22,620 nt of DNA from Flavobacteriaceae bacterium (lineage in GTDB: Bacteria; Bacteroidota; Bacteroidia; Flavobacteriales; Flavobacteriaceae). Position 1 is the stretch's first letter; each line of letters opens with the position of its first letter. The translations under genes and the position numbers were made by a program. The notes under the pieces are model-generated. The model did not search any database, was not told the DNA's origin, and saw nothing but the letters and a program-made list of their open reading frames with translations. The stretch is from assembly GCA_030828025.1 (NCBI GenBank), contig JAURDG010000003.1, positions 1-22,620 on the forward strand, in the 5' to 3' direction. This document shows, one piece after another, positions 1-7,741 of the stretch.

Positions 1-799
1 CCTGTGGCTCATTTGCTTGTAAAATACCTTGTTGCTGGTCTGCCATGCGTAAATAAGTACCCGAAAAAGGAGACTCGATGGTATAAGCATCTTGTTCAAA
101 GGTGATGTTGATGGCACCTTCAGTATAGGCATTAAAGGCAAATAGGATGTTATGAATACTTGCCACCTCGCCCATTTTAAGATAATGGTCGTGGCGATTT
201 CCGTCACCTGCCTCTACAATCTTGAGGTAAAATTCGCCTTCGGGAGATGCTGCCAAACCTCGTGCTGCACCTTTGATAAAATCCACATAGTCTATGGTAA
301 ATGGCATGCCGTTAAAGTCGCTTCGCCAGCTAAACGAATTGTTTGCCGCCGCAGAAAACAACATATCATCTTCGAGAAGTTTACGTCTAGGCTCGCCGTT
401 GATTTCCCCATCTACAAAAACAGACAAATAGGTTTTTTCGGAAAGAAAAGTAGCCGTTTGCTCACCTTCACGAATGGGCATAACCCCTTCGTAGCCGATG
501 TAGCGTGTAATTCCTGCCCCAACAATTATCAGTATCCAAGAAATATGCAACAATAACAGTGGCCACTTCTGCCAACGCAACAAACGATAGCGTTTGATAT
601 TGCCCACAAAATTTACCACAAAGACAAGCATCATCAACTCAAACCACCACGCATTGTAAATCCAAATACGTGCTGTAGCGGTATCGTGCGCACTCTCGAC
701 AAAAGTGCCGATACCCATGGCTAGTGAAAAAAGAACAAATAGTAGAGCTGTTAAACGAGTGGAAAAAAGAAGGTTTAGCAACTTAGCTGCTACATTCAT
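1..799 (-). CDS. Cytochrome c biogenesis protein, ResB-like N-terminal part (CcsA/ResB type), partial
   Basis: This is the N-terminal 266 residues of a membrane protein whose C-terminal part lies beyond the left edge. It starts at an ATG (MNVAAKLLNLLFSTRL) and stays open to position 1. Three hydrophobic segments are visible near residues 13-33, 45-66 and 76-96, including WWFELMMLVFVVNF and LLLLHISWILIIVGAGITRY. A soluble extracytoplasmic region follows. This matches the ResB-like start of the long fused CcsA/ResB proteins of Bacteroidota. These deliver haem to apocytochromes c across the inner membrane (system II maturation). The CcsA half with its tryptophan-rich haem motif is outside the window, so the fusion is inferred from family resemblance. 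It has its own promoter just upstream, separate from the PPIase operon. Confidence 0.85.
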   Translation of the reverse strand, partial: MNVAAKLLNLLFSTRLTALLFVLFSLAMGIGTFVESAHDTATARIWIYNAWWFELMMLVFVVNFVGNIKRYRLLRWQKWPLLLLHISWILIIVGAGITRYIGYEGVMPIREGEQTATFLSEKTYLSVFVDGEINGEPRRKLLEDDMLFSAAANNSFSWRSDFNGMPFTIDYVDFIKGAARGLAASPEGEFYLKIVEAGDGNRHDHYLKMGEVASIHNILFAFNAYTEGAINITFEQDAYTIESPFSGTYLRMADQQQGILQANEPQ

Positions 800-812
800 A
801 GCTATTTTTTTG

Positions 813-846
813 CAAAATTAAATATTTGAAAATGAATTACCTACAA
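813..846 (-). promoter_or_regulatory. Promoter for the cytochrome c biogenesis gene
   Basis: On the minus strand a perfect TAnnTTTG element (TAATTTTG, 820 to 813) sits 13 bases upstream of the ATG at 799. A TTG lies 23 bases further upstream (846 to 844). This fits the Bacteroidota sigma-A pattern, with the spacer at the long end. A start near 806 would leave a leader of only a few bases. Confidence 0.45.
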
Positions 847-858
847 CAAAAAACCCGT

Positions 859-2223
859 TTATTTTTTAAGCCAATTATTGGCAAAAACACACGATTGATT
901 TTCATTGTTTACACTAATATAGGTGTCTTCAATTTTTTCTTTCATCCATTTTTCAATGGCTTTGAGTTGCTTTTCCTTTAATGCCAAATCCTTAATACGC
1001 ACATAATCTTGGGCGTAGTCGGCGACATGTTCATTAAACCTATTGCTGACCGTAACTATTTTGTATTTCTTATTCCCTGAACGATCCTCGTCCAAAATTG
1101 GGACAGAAACCTCATCATCATTGAGCTTCAAAATCTGGCTGTATAATTGTGGGTCTAATTTGGTTAATTCAAATCGAGTATCCCCAGTTTCTGGATTGAT
1201 GAGCACACCACCATTGGCACGTGTTAGTTGATCATCCGAAAATTCAAGAGCTGCATCGGTAAAGGAGATTTCTCCATCTTGAATACGTTTTCGTAAAAGT
1301 TTGAGCGTGTTTTGTGCTTCGCCCAAGGCTTCGTTAGAAACCGCTGGCACCAGCAACACATGGCGAACGTCTATTTGTCTTCCACGAATTTTATCTACAG
1401 TAACAATATGCCAGCCAAATTCTGTTTTAAAAGGTTGCGAAATCTCGCCTTCTTGTAATCGATAAGCTTGCTCTCTAAATTCTTTGACCATCTGCGGACG
1501 TTTTCTGTCTAAGGTATATCTTCCGCCACGAGATCGAGAACCAGGATCTTGAGAATACAAAATCGCTTTAGATGAAAAGGAAGATCCGTTTTCCAGCACA
1601 TCATTGCGCATGGTTTCCAACTGTTCTATGATGCGTTGTTCTTCTTCTTGGGACACTTTGGGTTCAATCACGATTTGGGCGACTTCCAGTTCAGAACCGA
1701 AAATAGGCAGCTCATCTTTTGGAATACGATTAAAAAATTCTTTCACCTCATCAGGTGTAACCTCCACATCTTCAACTATTTTGGCTTGCATCCGTTGCGA
1801 CAATTGCTGAATTCTATTCACCTCAAACAACTCATCACGAAAGCTTTGTTCGGTTTTTTTATTGTAAAACTCGAGTACCTTGTCCATACCTCCAAGTTGA
1901 TTGACAAAATAATCAATCGTTTGTTCTACATAATTATTGATGTCGTCATTACTTACTTCTATGCTGTCCTGCTCTGCATGATGTGCGTACAGTTTGTCTT
2001 CCATGAGCTTACCCAGTAAGCTACAGCGTGTTATGTCTTTGGTTGAAACTCCTTGTGAGTCTAAGTCAATAAAGGCTTTGTCGATGTCTGAATCCAAGAT
2101 AACATAGTCGCCAACAACTGCAGAAACACCATCAATTTTGAGTCGGGTTTTTGGCGCATCTTGCGCCAGTAATGGGCAAGAGAAGAAAAACACGAGGAAC
2201 GTAAAGACAAAAGGTTTAATCAT
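859..2223 (-). CDS. SurA/PpiC-type periplasmic peptidyl-prolyl isomerase
   Basis: This 454-residue exported protein is a parvulin-type peptidyl-prolyl cis-trans isomerase and chaperone of the SurA family, expected to assist outer-membrane protein folding in the periplasm. A signal peptide (MIKPFVFTFLVFFF... ending LLAQ) leads into a SurA_N-like region (VVGDYVILDSDID). Two parvulin-like repeats follow. The first ends in a typical segment with EGEISQPF and FGWHIVTVDK, near residues 180-285. The second starts at RQIDVRHVLL and has GGVL and TVSNRF near its end, about 286-410. I chose the ATG at 2223 rather than the upstream in-frame start at 2256 because it puts the signal peptide at the N-terminus. 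It overlaps the preceding gene's stop by 8 bases (ATGATTAA), which suggests translational coupling. Confidence 0.88.
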   Translation of the reverse strand: MIKPFVFTFLVFFFSCPLLAQDAPKTRLKIDGVSAVVGDYVILDSDIDKAFIDLDSQGVSTKDITRCSLLGKLMEDKLYAHHAEQDSIEVSNDDINNYVEQTIDYFVNQLGGMDKVLEFYNKKTEQSFRDELFEVNRIQQLSQRMQAKIVEDVEVTPDEVKEFFNRIPKDELPIFGSELEVAQIVIEPKVSQEEEQRIIEQLETMRNDVLENGSSFSSKAILYSQDPGSRSRGGRYTLDRKRPQMVKEFREQAYRLQEGEISQPFKTEFGWHIVTVDKIRGRQIDVRHVLLVPAVSNEALGEAQNTLKLLRKRIQDGEISFTDAALEFSDDQLTRANGGVLINPETGDTRFELTKLDPQLYSQILKLNDDEVSVPILDEDRSGNKKYKIVTVSNRFNEHVADYAQDYVRIKDLALKEKQLKAIEKWMKEKIEDTYISVNNENQSCVFANNWLKK

Positions 2224-3058
2224 ATAATTCAAATACTTGTTGTTTAATGGCCTCATCCAAAACGTCGCGATCTAGTTGGCGTATCATATCCAACTTTCGT
2301 TTGTTGAGCAGCACTTGTTCTAGTGTAGCATGCACATATGCTAGAGGTGCAACCTCGTTTCGTCGTTTGACCTCAGCTACAAAGACCAAATATAGGTCTA
2401 AAGAATCTTCAATTTCAAAAAATCGATTACTTTTTAAGTAACGGGAATACAGCTCGGGTGTTGGGCGCGCCAATTGTGCAAAAAATGCCTGTGGACGATA
2501 CCAAATAGAATCGTTGAGTATTGCCGCATCAAATTGCAACGAAATCGAGTCCAAATAAGCACGATCCTCAAAATTAAACCTACGTAAAGACTGTTGGATG
2601 CTTGTCCGATTAAAATTGGCTAAAGGAATTTTGATAAAACGTCCACGCATCAAATCTTGATGAAGCTTAAAATTTTGTTTGTTTTCTTCATAATACGCCA
2701 CCATTTGATCGTCGGTAATTAATGTGTCCAAACGTGCTTTTAACCATTCTTCTTGATACGTACTGATGTATAAATCACTTCGATACTGCTGAATAAGTTG
2801 CTCTAGCTCGTTTTGCTTGGTTGCATTTAGATTAAACACCGCCTTATCCAACAGCAATTGCTCTTTTGCCCAAGTATTTATGAAATTTTGTGCTACGATA
2901 GCACTATCTGCGAAAGAAAGATTTTCGCGCAAATGTTTTTCAAGTGTTGAAGCATATAAATATTGATCACCAACACGAGCTACAACCTTGTCGGAAACTG
3001 TGTTTTCCAGCTGACAGGACAGGATAAATAATGAACAAAAAAGATATAAGGCGCGCAT
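2216..3058 (-). CDS. SurA_N-like lipoprotein, putative PPIase-related chaperone
   Basis: This 280-residue protein starts with a lipoprotein signal (MRALYLFCSLFILSCQ, lipobox LSC, acylated Cys at residue 15). It continues with VVARVGDQYLYASTLEKHL, which resembles the N-terminal chaperone region of SurA and PpiD. The rest is helical and charged, and I see no clear parvulin active-site segment. It is therefore best read as a lipid-anchored, SurA-related chaperone without an obvious isomerase domain. It lies 2 bases after guaB and overlaps the next, full-length SurA-like gene by 8 bases, so the two envelope-folding proteins are probably made together. The family assignment is from resemblance only, and the substrate is unknown. 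Confidence 0.72.
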   Translation of the reverse strand: MRALYLFCSLFILSCQLENTVSDKVVARVGDQYLYASTLEKHLRENLSFADSAIVAQNFINTWAKEQLLLDKAVFNLNATKQNELEQLIQQYRSDLYISTYQEEWLKARLDTLITDDQMVAYYEENKQNFKLHQDLMRGRFIKIPLANFNRTSIQQSLRRFNFEDRAYLDSISLQFDAAILNDSIWYRPQAFFAQLARPTPELYSRYLKSNRFFEIEDSLDLYLVFVAEVKRRNEVAPLAYVHATLEQVLLNKRKLDMIRQLDRDVLDEAIKQQVFELYD

Positions 3059-3060
3059 AG

Positions 3061-4533
3061 TTAACGGGAATAATTTGGCGCCTCTTTGGTGATTTGAACA
3101 TTATGCGGATGACTTTCTTTAATTCCAGAGGCGGTAATTTGGACAAATTTGGCCTGTTTTTGCAAGGTGGCTACGTCTTTTGCTCCACAATAACCCATGC
3201 CGGCACGTAAGCCACCAACAAACTGATGGATGCTTTCGTTTAGTTCTCCTTTGTAAGGAACACGACCAACAATTCCTTCGGGAACTAGCTTTTTAATATC
3301 GTCTTCTACATCTTGAAAATAGCGGTCTTTACTGCCTTTTTTCATGGCTTCAACAGAACCCATACCCCTATAGGTTTTAAACTTTCTACCTTCATAAATA
3401 ACGGTCTCGCCAGGCGATTCTTTTGTGCCTGCAAGTAGCGAGCCGAGCATCACGGCATTTGCTCCAGCAGCAATTGCCTTCACTATATCGCCTGTATAAC
3501 GAACACCACCATCAGCAATAAGCGGAACATCTGTTTCTGAAAGCACGGATGCTACCTCCAAAATAGCGGAGAGTTGTGGATAGCCAACACCAGCTATCAC
3601 TCGGGTTGTGCAAATAGAACCAGGACCAATGCCTACTTTGATACCATCTGCGCCTGCATCCAAAAGATACTTCGCAGCAGCTGCAGTAGCAATATTCCCA
3701 ACAACCACATCTAGGTTAGGGTGAACTTCTTTTATCTGCTTTAGTGCAGCAACAACGCCTTTCGTGTGTCCGTGAGCGGTATCGATTACTACAGCATCAA
3801 CACCTGCTTTAACCAGCGCATCTACTCGTGCTACCACATCGTGGGTTACCCCAACAGCGGCAGCTACCATAAGCCTGCCGTAGGCATCTTTATTTGCCTT
3901 TGGCGTTATGGTCACGCGGGTAATGTCACGAAAGGTAATCAAGCCAATTAATTTGAAATCATCGTCAACAACTGGTAGTTTTTCGATTTTATGTGCCTGC
4001 AGTACTTTCTCTGCATCCATCATAGAAATTCCTTCTTTGGCCGTAACCAAATGTTCGGAGGTCATCACCTCCATAATAGGACGAGCATTGTTTTTTTCAA
4101 ACCTCAAATCTCTATTTGTAACAATACCGATAAGCTTGTTATCGTCGGTAACTATAGGAATCCCGCCAATTCGGTACTCTTGCATGATTTGCTTTGCATC
4201 AGCAACTAAGGCAGTAGCTGGAAGTGTAACAGGGTCAATGATTAATCCAGACTCGGAGCGTTTTACTTTTCGAACCTTATCCGCCTGTGCCTCAATGCTC
4301 ATATTCTTATGCAATACACCAATTCCACCTTCACGAGCCATAGCTATAGCCATTTGGCTTTCGGTAACCGTATCCATTGCAGCAGAGACAATAGGCACGT
4401 TTAAGGAAATATTTCGAGAAAACTTTGAGGTGATGTTGACATCTCTAGGGAGTACATCGGAATAAGCAGGAACCAATAATACATCGTCATAAGTGAGACC
4501 TAGCGTATTGATTTTGGAAGGAAGCGATTGCAT
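3061..4533 (-). CDS. guaB: IMP dehydrogenase
   Basis: This 490-residue enzyme oxidises IMP to XMP with NAD+, the committed step of GTP synthesis in the cytosol. The N-terminus LTYDDVLLVPAYSDV and the loop GPGSICTTR, with catalytic Cys308, are hallmarks. A CBS pair occupies about residues 100-210 between the two halves of the TIM barrel. Further motifs are IADGGVRYTGD (IMP phosphate site), MLGSLLAGT and the flap segment YRGMGSVEAM. Length and domain order are standard. It probably has its own promoter just upstream and reads through into the two SurA-like genes. Confidence 0.97.
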   Translation of the reverse strand: MQSLPSKINTLGLTYDDVLLVPAYSDVLPRDVNITSKFSRNISLNVPIVSAAMDTVTESQMAIAMAREGGIGVLHKNMSIEAQADKVRKVKRSESGLIIDPVTLPATALVADAKQIMQEYRIGGIPIVTDDNKLIGIVTNRDLRFEKNNARPIMEVMTSEHLVTAKEGISMMDAEKVLQAHKIEKLPVVDDDFKLIGLITFRDITRVTITPKANKDAYGRLMVAAAVGVTHDVVARVDALVKAGVDAVVIDTAHGHTKGVVAALKQIKEVHPNLDVVVGNIATAAAAKYLLDAGADGIKVGIGPGSICTTRVIAGVGYPQLSAILEVASVLSETDVPLIADGGVRYTGDIVKAIAAGANAVMLGSLLAGTKESPGETVIYEGRKFKTYRGMGSVEAMKKGSKDRYFQDVEDDIKKLVPEGIVGRVPYKGELNESIHQFVGGLRAGMGYCGAKDVATLQKQAKFVQITASGIKESHPHNVQITKEAPNYSR

Positions 4534-4559
4534 GGCAACGAATTAAAAAATGTTGCACG

Positions 4560-4567
4560 CAAATATA
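4560..4567 (-). promoter_or_regulatory. guaB -7 promoter element
   Basis: On the minus strand TATATTTG (4567 to 4560) is a perfect TAnnTTTG match, 26 bases before the guaB ATG and inside the 49-base gap after the membrane protein gene. No clear TTTG is seen at the expected -33 distance, so the call rests on the -7 element and its location. Confidence 0.45.
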
Positions 4568-4582
4568 CAAAAAATAAGGGCT

Positions 4583-5083
4583 TTATTCCTTGCGAAATAT
4601 CTCGATTAATACAAAAGCGATGCCTAAAAAATAGCTTAGTGTCATAAGCACCCCCGAAAACAAGACGATATACGCCATAAAAGACCATCCATACCACAGC
4701 AAATAAATACCACCAAAAGTGACCAATATCGAGATGAAAGGCTCTACCAATAAAAAATGCTTTAGTTTTTTAGGGGCTTGTGAAAAGAACAGCAAAACAC
4801 CAGAAGCAAAAAAGATTAGCGATAAGCTCAACACATGTGTGTGTATGATGGTCAGCATCTCGCGAGGACTTTTTTTGAATTTCATTACCATCACGTCGGG
4901 GCTATCTTCGTTTCCGTTGTAATTTTCTTGCATCCCAACTGTGGTGTTGCTGTCCGTTTGCAGCACAAAACCCAAGCCCGTCAGGTAGCCTACAGTAAGG
5001 GCAACAATAAATGCCAAACATGCAGCACGCGCATATTGCGGAAGCTGTCTAAGGCGAAAATTAAGCTTTGTTCGGTGTTCCAT
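4583..5083 (-). CDS. Four-helix inner-membrane protein of unknown function, linked to an FMN-binding protein
   Basis: This 166-residue protein has four probable transmembrane helices, at about residues 20-40, 80-100, 108-130 and 134-160. A polar segment between the first two (about 41-79) is probably extracytoplasmic. The second helix begins with an HTH triplet (His81 and His83), so histidines sit at the membrane face where haem or quinone ligands could lie. That is speculation from position only. I recognise it as a hypothetical protein type seen in Flavobacteriia but know no function. Its ATG lies 23 bases inside the preceding FMN-binding protein gene in another frame, a strong sign of coupled expression and shared purpose. 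Confidence 0.7.
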   Translation of the reverse strand: MEHRTKLNFRLRQLPQYARAACLAFIVALTVGYLTGLGFVLQTDSNTTVGMQENYNGNEDSPDVMVMKFKKSPREMLTIIHTHVLSLSLIFFASGVLLFFSQAPKKLKHFLLVEPFISILVTFGGIYLLWYGWSFMAYIVLFSGVLMTLSYFLGIAFVLIEIFRKE

Positions 5084-5588
5084 TATTTTGCCACGAAGCT
5101 AATGAAATCATCAGATTATTCATGGCGTTTGTCATAGATTTTACTGAAATTGTTGCGCCAGAGATAGCCGCAATGTTTTGTCTATATACAAATCGATCGG
5201 CTGGAGTTTTGTTTAAAAACTGTTTAAGCCAACGCTTACTACCAATTTCACTGCCATAATCTTCTCGATAAACAAGGACTTTTGCTTTTTTGATGCCGAA
5301 AGATGGGTCAAAAACCACCAAATAATCGTAGGTGTCTGTTTGACTTGATGCCTCACCGATGTAGGCATAACCTAAAATCGCATCCTCGTGAATTACCGTA
5401 AACAAACGATCTTGATCTATTCCAGGAACATTGTCTGTAAGTGTTTGTACAAGGTCAACCTCATGCATTTCAAAGGTTTTATTTATTTCGTTTTGCGCTC
5501 TATTGCTAACCTGAAAACTAAAGAATGTTGCTAGAAAGCTCCATTTTAGGAAAAACAAGGTCGCGGTATGGGAGAACATGTGAATCAT
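5061..5588 (-). CDS. Exported FMN-binding domain protein (RnfG/NqrC-like)
   Basis: This 175-residue protein has an N-terminal hydrophobic export segment (about residues 8-26) followed by one FMN-binding domain. The key motif is SGATIS at residues 143-148, within AAISGATISVKSMTNA. In NqrC, RnfG and related proteins the threonine of this motif (here Thr146) carries covalently bound FMN added by ApbE. Upstream, LGYAYIGEASS and VLVYREDYGSEIG fit the fold. The aspartate often found three residues before the SGAT serine is alanine here. It is probably a periplasmic one-electron carrier. It lies 6 bases after the porin gene and overlaps the membrane protein gene by 23 bases. No apbE is present in the window. 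Confidence 0.82.
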   Translation of the reverse strand: MIHMFSHTATLFFLKWSFLATFFSFQVSNRAQNEINKTFEMHEVDLVQTLTDNVPGIDQDRLFTVIHEDAILGYAYIGEASSQTDTYDYLVVFDPSFGIKKAKVLVYREDYGSEIGSKRWLKQFLNKTPADRFVYRQNIAAISGATISVKSMTNAMNNLMISLASWQNNGTPNKA

Positions 5589-5594
5589 AAAGCA

Positions 5595-6722
5595 TTAAAA
5601 AAAGAAACCTACGCCCATATTAAATTGATCTACAGCAGTATGCGAAGCAGCTGTCTTTTTATACTGATAATCCGCTTTGTACACCACGCCCGGTGCAAGG
5701 TGGTACGAAAATCCAACGGTGGTTTCTTTTCGATGAAACATAGGGTTGTCAACAAAGCCGACAGCGGTTTTTTTGTGGGTATCAAAATCTTCATAGCGCA
5801 CAAAAACATCAAGGCGTTGCTGATTGGTTAGCGGCAAAACATTGTAGGCAGCCTCAAAATAATAACCACCCATTTGGGCCCCTAAGTCTTTGTTCCCCGC
5901 AAGGTTATACGCAGCTACATCAGAAATCATGGTATTTACCCATTGCCCTCTTGAGCTAAAACGTCCCTTAACATATCTATAATCAGCACCAAACATCGTT
6001 AACCCTACTTGAGTAGCAGGAATATCAATTTCAGTAGTTTGTGTTTTTCCAGTATAAGCCGCCAAACCGAATCGTATGTTTGGAAGCCCATAATATTCAA
6101 TTTTGGCAGAGAAATTAATATCCGAATTCACAGATTTTGCGCCTTTCTGCCGACCCTTTCTAAATCCATCAACTCCTCGTAAAGTATAGCCGTCATTGAA
6201 CGACACAAAACCATTCATGGCATACAGTTGATAACGAAATGACAATTCATTTGATCGACCAGCAATACCAAAACCAATCTCACGCCAAGTGGATGGAATA
6301 ACAAACTCATCCAAACTAGGTCGCTCTACGCCATTAAAGGTGGTGCCTTCATGATATTCATTGATGATACCCATAGGCACCAACATCAAGCCAGCACGGA
6401 CATTCAAGTTGTTATTAAGGTTATAATTAACGAAAGCCTGCTCAACGTACAACTCCTGAACGTGTTCGTACTCAATCTCCGTTACAAACTGTACTCGATC
6501 GTCAAATTTGTAGGCAAACAAAAGCACCAAACGTTGCACGTCAATTTCGTTGGCAGCGCCATCATAACCGTTGAAATTAATATCACCATAACCGCCCAAG
6601 GTTATTCTGTTTTCACTGTTTTCGAGGTTGGATAGCTGTCGCATGGCACTATTTTGCACAGTCAAATTTTGTGCGATACAAATAAAGGGAAGTGCAAGAA
6701 GAAGGAGTAGTTTTCTAGGCAT
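5595..6722 (-). CDS. Outer-membrane beta-barrel porin (OprO/OprP-like)
   Basis: This 375-residue protein has a signal peptide (MPRKLLLLLALPFICIAQ) followed by alternating amphipathic strands. Examples are RITLGGYGDINF, LVLLFAYKFDDRVQF, AGLMLVPMGIINEY, EIGFGIAG and a last strand ending FNMGVGFFF, with the C-terminal aromatic residue of outer-membrane proteins. The segment LGGYGDINFNGYD and the LxVRAGLMLVPMG pattern recall phosphate-selective porin O/P relatives of Bacteroidota. It leads the transcription unit with the FMN-binding protein and the four-helix membrane protein, which suggests the substrate may be linked to extracytoplasmic redox chemistry. The substrate cannot be told from the sequence. 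Confidence 0.82.
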   Translation of the reverse strand: MPRKLLLLLALPFICIAQNLTVQNSAMRQLSNLENSENRITLGGYGDINFNGYDGAANEIDVQRLVLLFAYKFDDRVQFVTEIEYEHVQELYVEQAFVNYNLNNNLNVRAGLMLVPMGIINEYHEGTTFNGVERPSLDEFVIPSTWREIGFGIAGRSNELSFRYQLYAMNGFVSFNDGYTLRGVDGFRKGRQKGAKSVNSDINFSAKIEYYGLPNIRFGLAAYTGKTQTTEIDIPATQVGLTMFGADYRYVKGRFSSRGQWVNTMISDVAAYNLAGNKDLGAQMGGYYFEAAYNVLPLTNQQRLDVFVRYEDFDTHKKTAVGFVDNPMFHRKETTVGFSYHLAPGVVYKADYQYKKTAASHTAVDQFNMGVGFFF

Positions 6723-6757
6723 TTAGCGTTATTCTTATTTAGATTGCTTATAAATTG

Positions 6758-6774
6758 AGGCAAATGTACTGCCT
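6758..6774 (-). promoter_or_regulatory. Porin operon promoter (-7 element) inside an inverted repeat
   Basis: On the minus strand TACATTTG (6768 to 6761) is a perfect TAnnTTTG match 38 bases before the porin ATG. A TTTC lies 18 bases further upstream, a weak -33. The -7 element is bracketed by AGGCA (6758-6762) and TGCCT (6770-6774), a 5-base inverted repeat with a 7-base spacer that might bind a regulator. Confidence 0.45.
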
Positions 6775-6820
6775 AAAAATTGAATTGAAAAGCTTATTTG
6801 GAATTATTTTAAATAAGTTA

Positions 6821-7672
6821 TTAAAACAACTGAAGCGAATTGTTAAAAGCGGATTCAAAGTGGAGCATGTTCACAGTTGTTTCTTGCTTTTGTTGCGCCA
6901 AAAAGGATAAAATTTTCTCGGTTGGAACATTGCCCGTAAGCGCATCTTTGGCCATAGGACAGCCACCTAAACCACGTATCGCACCATCAAAATTGCGACA
7001 TCCCCCAGCAAAGGCTGCACTTATTTTGGACATGGCTTCAGTAGGTTTGGCGTGTAAATGCGCACCTAAATGTACGTGAGGATGTTTTGGGAACAAATCC
7101 GTAAAAAGCCTGATAATACGCTCTGGGCTCGCTACACCTACGGTATCTGAGAGCAGGATGCGCCGAATACCAAGCGAAGCTATACGGTCAACCCATGTAG
7201 AAACTAAATCCGTACTCCACGGATCACCATACGGATTACCAAAACCCATAGACAAATAAACAACCAACTCCCGTTCGTGTTGGTTTACCAATTGAGCTAT
7301 TTCACCAAGGACCACTAAAGACTGTTGAATGGTCTTGTTCGTGTTGCGCATCTGAAAATTTTCAGAAATGGAAAACGGATAACCCAAAAAACGAATCTGA
7401 GGATAGCCAAGTGCTTCTTCAGCACCGCGCGTATTGGCTACAATAGAGAGTAGTTTTGTGTTCGTTTCTGTTAAGTCTAGTGCTTGTACCACTTGATGCG
7501 TATCCCGCATTTGGGGTACTGCTTTGGGCGAAACAAAGCTGCCAAAATCTAAGATATCAAAGCCAACACGGAGCAACGCCTGTAGATACCGAATTTTTTT
7601 ATCCGTAGGGATAAACAGCTTGATACCTTGCATGGCATCACGGGGACACTCTGTTATATAAACGCGCGACAT
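6821..7672 (-). CDS. Hydroxymethylglutaryl-CoA lyase family protein
   Basis: This 283-residue HMGL-like aldolase probably splits 3-hydroxy-3-methylglutaryl-CoA to acetoacetate and acetyl-CoA in leucine breakdown. The N-terminal ECPRDAMQG (Arg11, Asp12) is a variant of the family's GPRDGLQ. SDTVGVASP lies at about 175-183, the metal-binding His pair is in GAHLHAKP (His205, His207), and GLGGCPMAKD carries the catalytic Cys238. These are diagnostic of HMG-CoA lyase rather than citramalate or isopropylmalate synthase. It is slightly shorter than the mitochondrial enzyme's mature part. It is divergent from the DUF3050 gene and separated from the porin by 98 bases. No other leucine pathway genes are nearby. 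Confidence 0.88.
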   Translation of the reverse strand: MSRVYITECPRDAMQGIKLFIPTDKKIRYLQALLRVGFDILDFGSFVSPKAVPQMRDTHQVVQALDLTETNTKLLSIVANTRGAEEALGYPQIRFLGYPFSISENFQMRNTNKTIQQSLVVLGEIAQLVNQHERELVVYLSMGFGNPYGDPWSTDLVSTWVDRIASLGIRRILLSDTVGVASPERIIRLFTDLFPKHPHVHLGAHLHAKPTEAMSKISAAFAGGCRNFDGAIRGLGGCPMAKDALTGNVPTEKILSFLAQQKQETTVNMLHFESAFNNSLQLF

Positions 7673-7719
7673 GAACCAAAAATAGCAAATCCTTCAACGT
7701 TAATTATTAACTCATTATG

Positions 7720-7727
7720 TAAATTTG
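7720..7727 (+). promoter_or_regulatory. -7 promoter element for the DUF3050 gene
   Basis: TAAATTTG is a perfect TAnnTTTG match 14 bases before the ATG at 7742, inside the 69-base divergent spacer. The transcript leader would be short. No convincing -33 TTTG is seen. Confidence 0.4.
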
Positions 7728-7741
7728 CATTAAAATTGCTT

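Noticed and set aside
152..556. Plus-strand open reading of 134 codons opposite the cytochrome c biogenesis gene.
   Set aside because: The minus strand encodes a convincing ResB-like membrane protein over the same bases, and the plus product has no family resemblance.
6793..6817. CTTATTT/AAATAAG inverted repeat after the HMG-CoA lyase gene as a terminator.
   Set aside because: The stem is entirely A-T rich apart from one pair with an 11-base loop, and there is no good T tract; too unstable to support.
7628..7741. N-terminal extension of the DUF3050 protein from an ATG at 7628.
   Set aside because: It runs antisense into the HMGL coding region and across the promoter; the ATG at 7742 gives the expected protein start.
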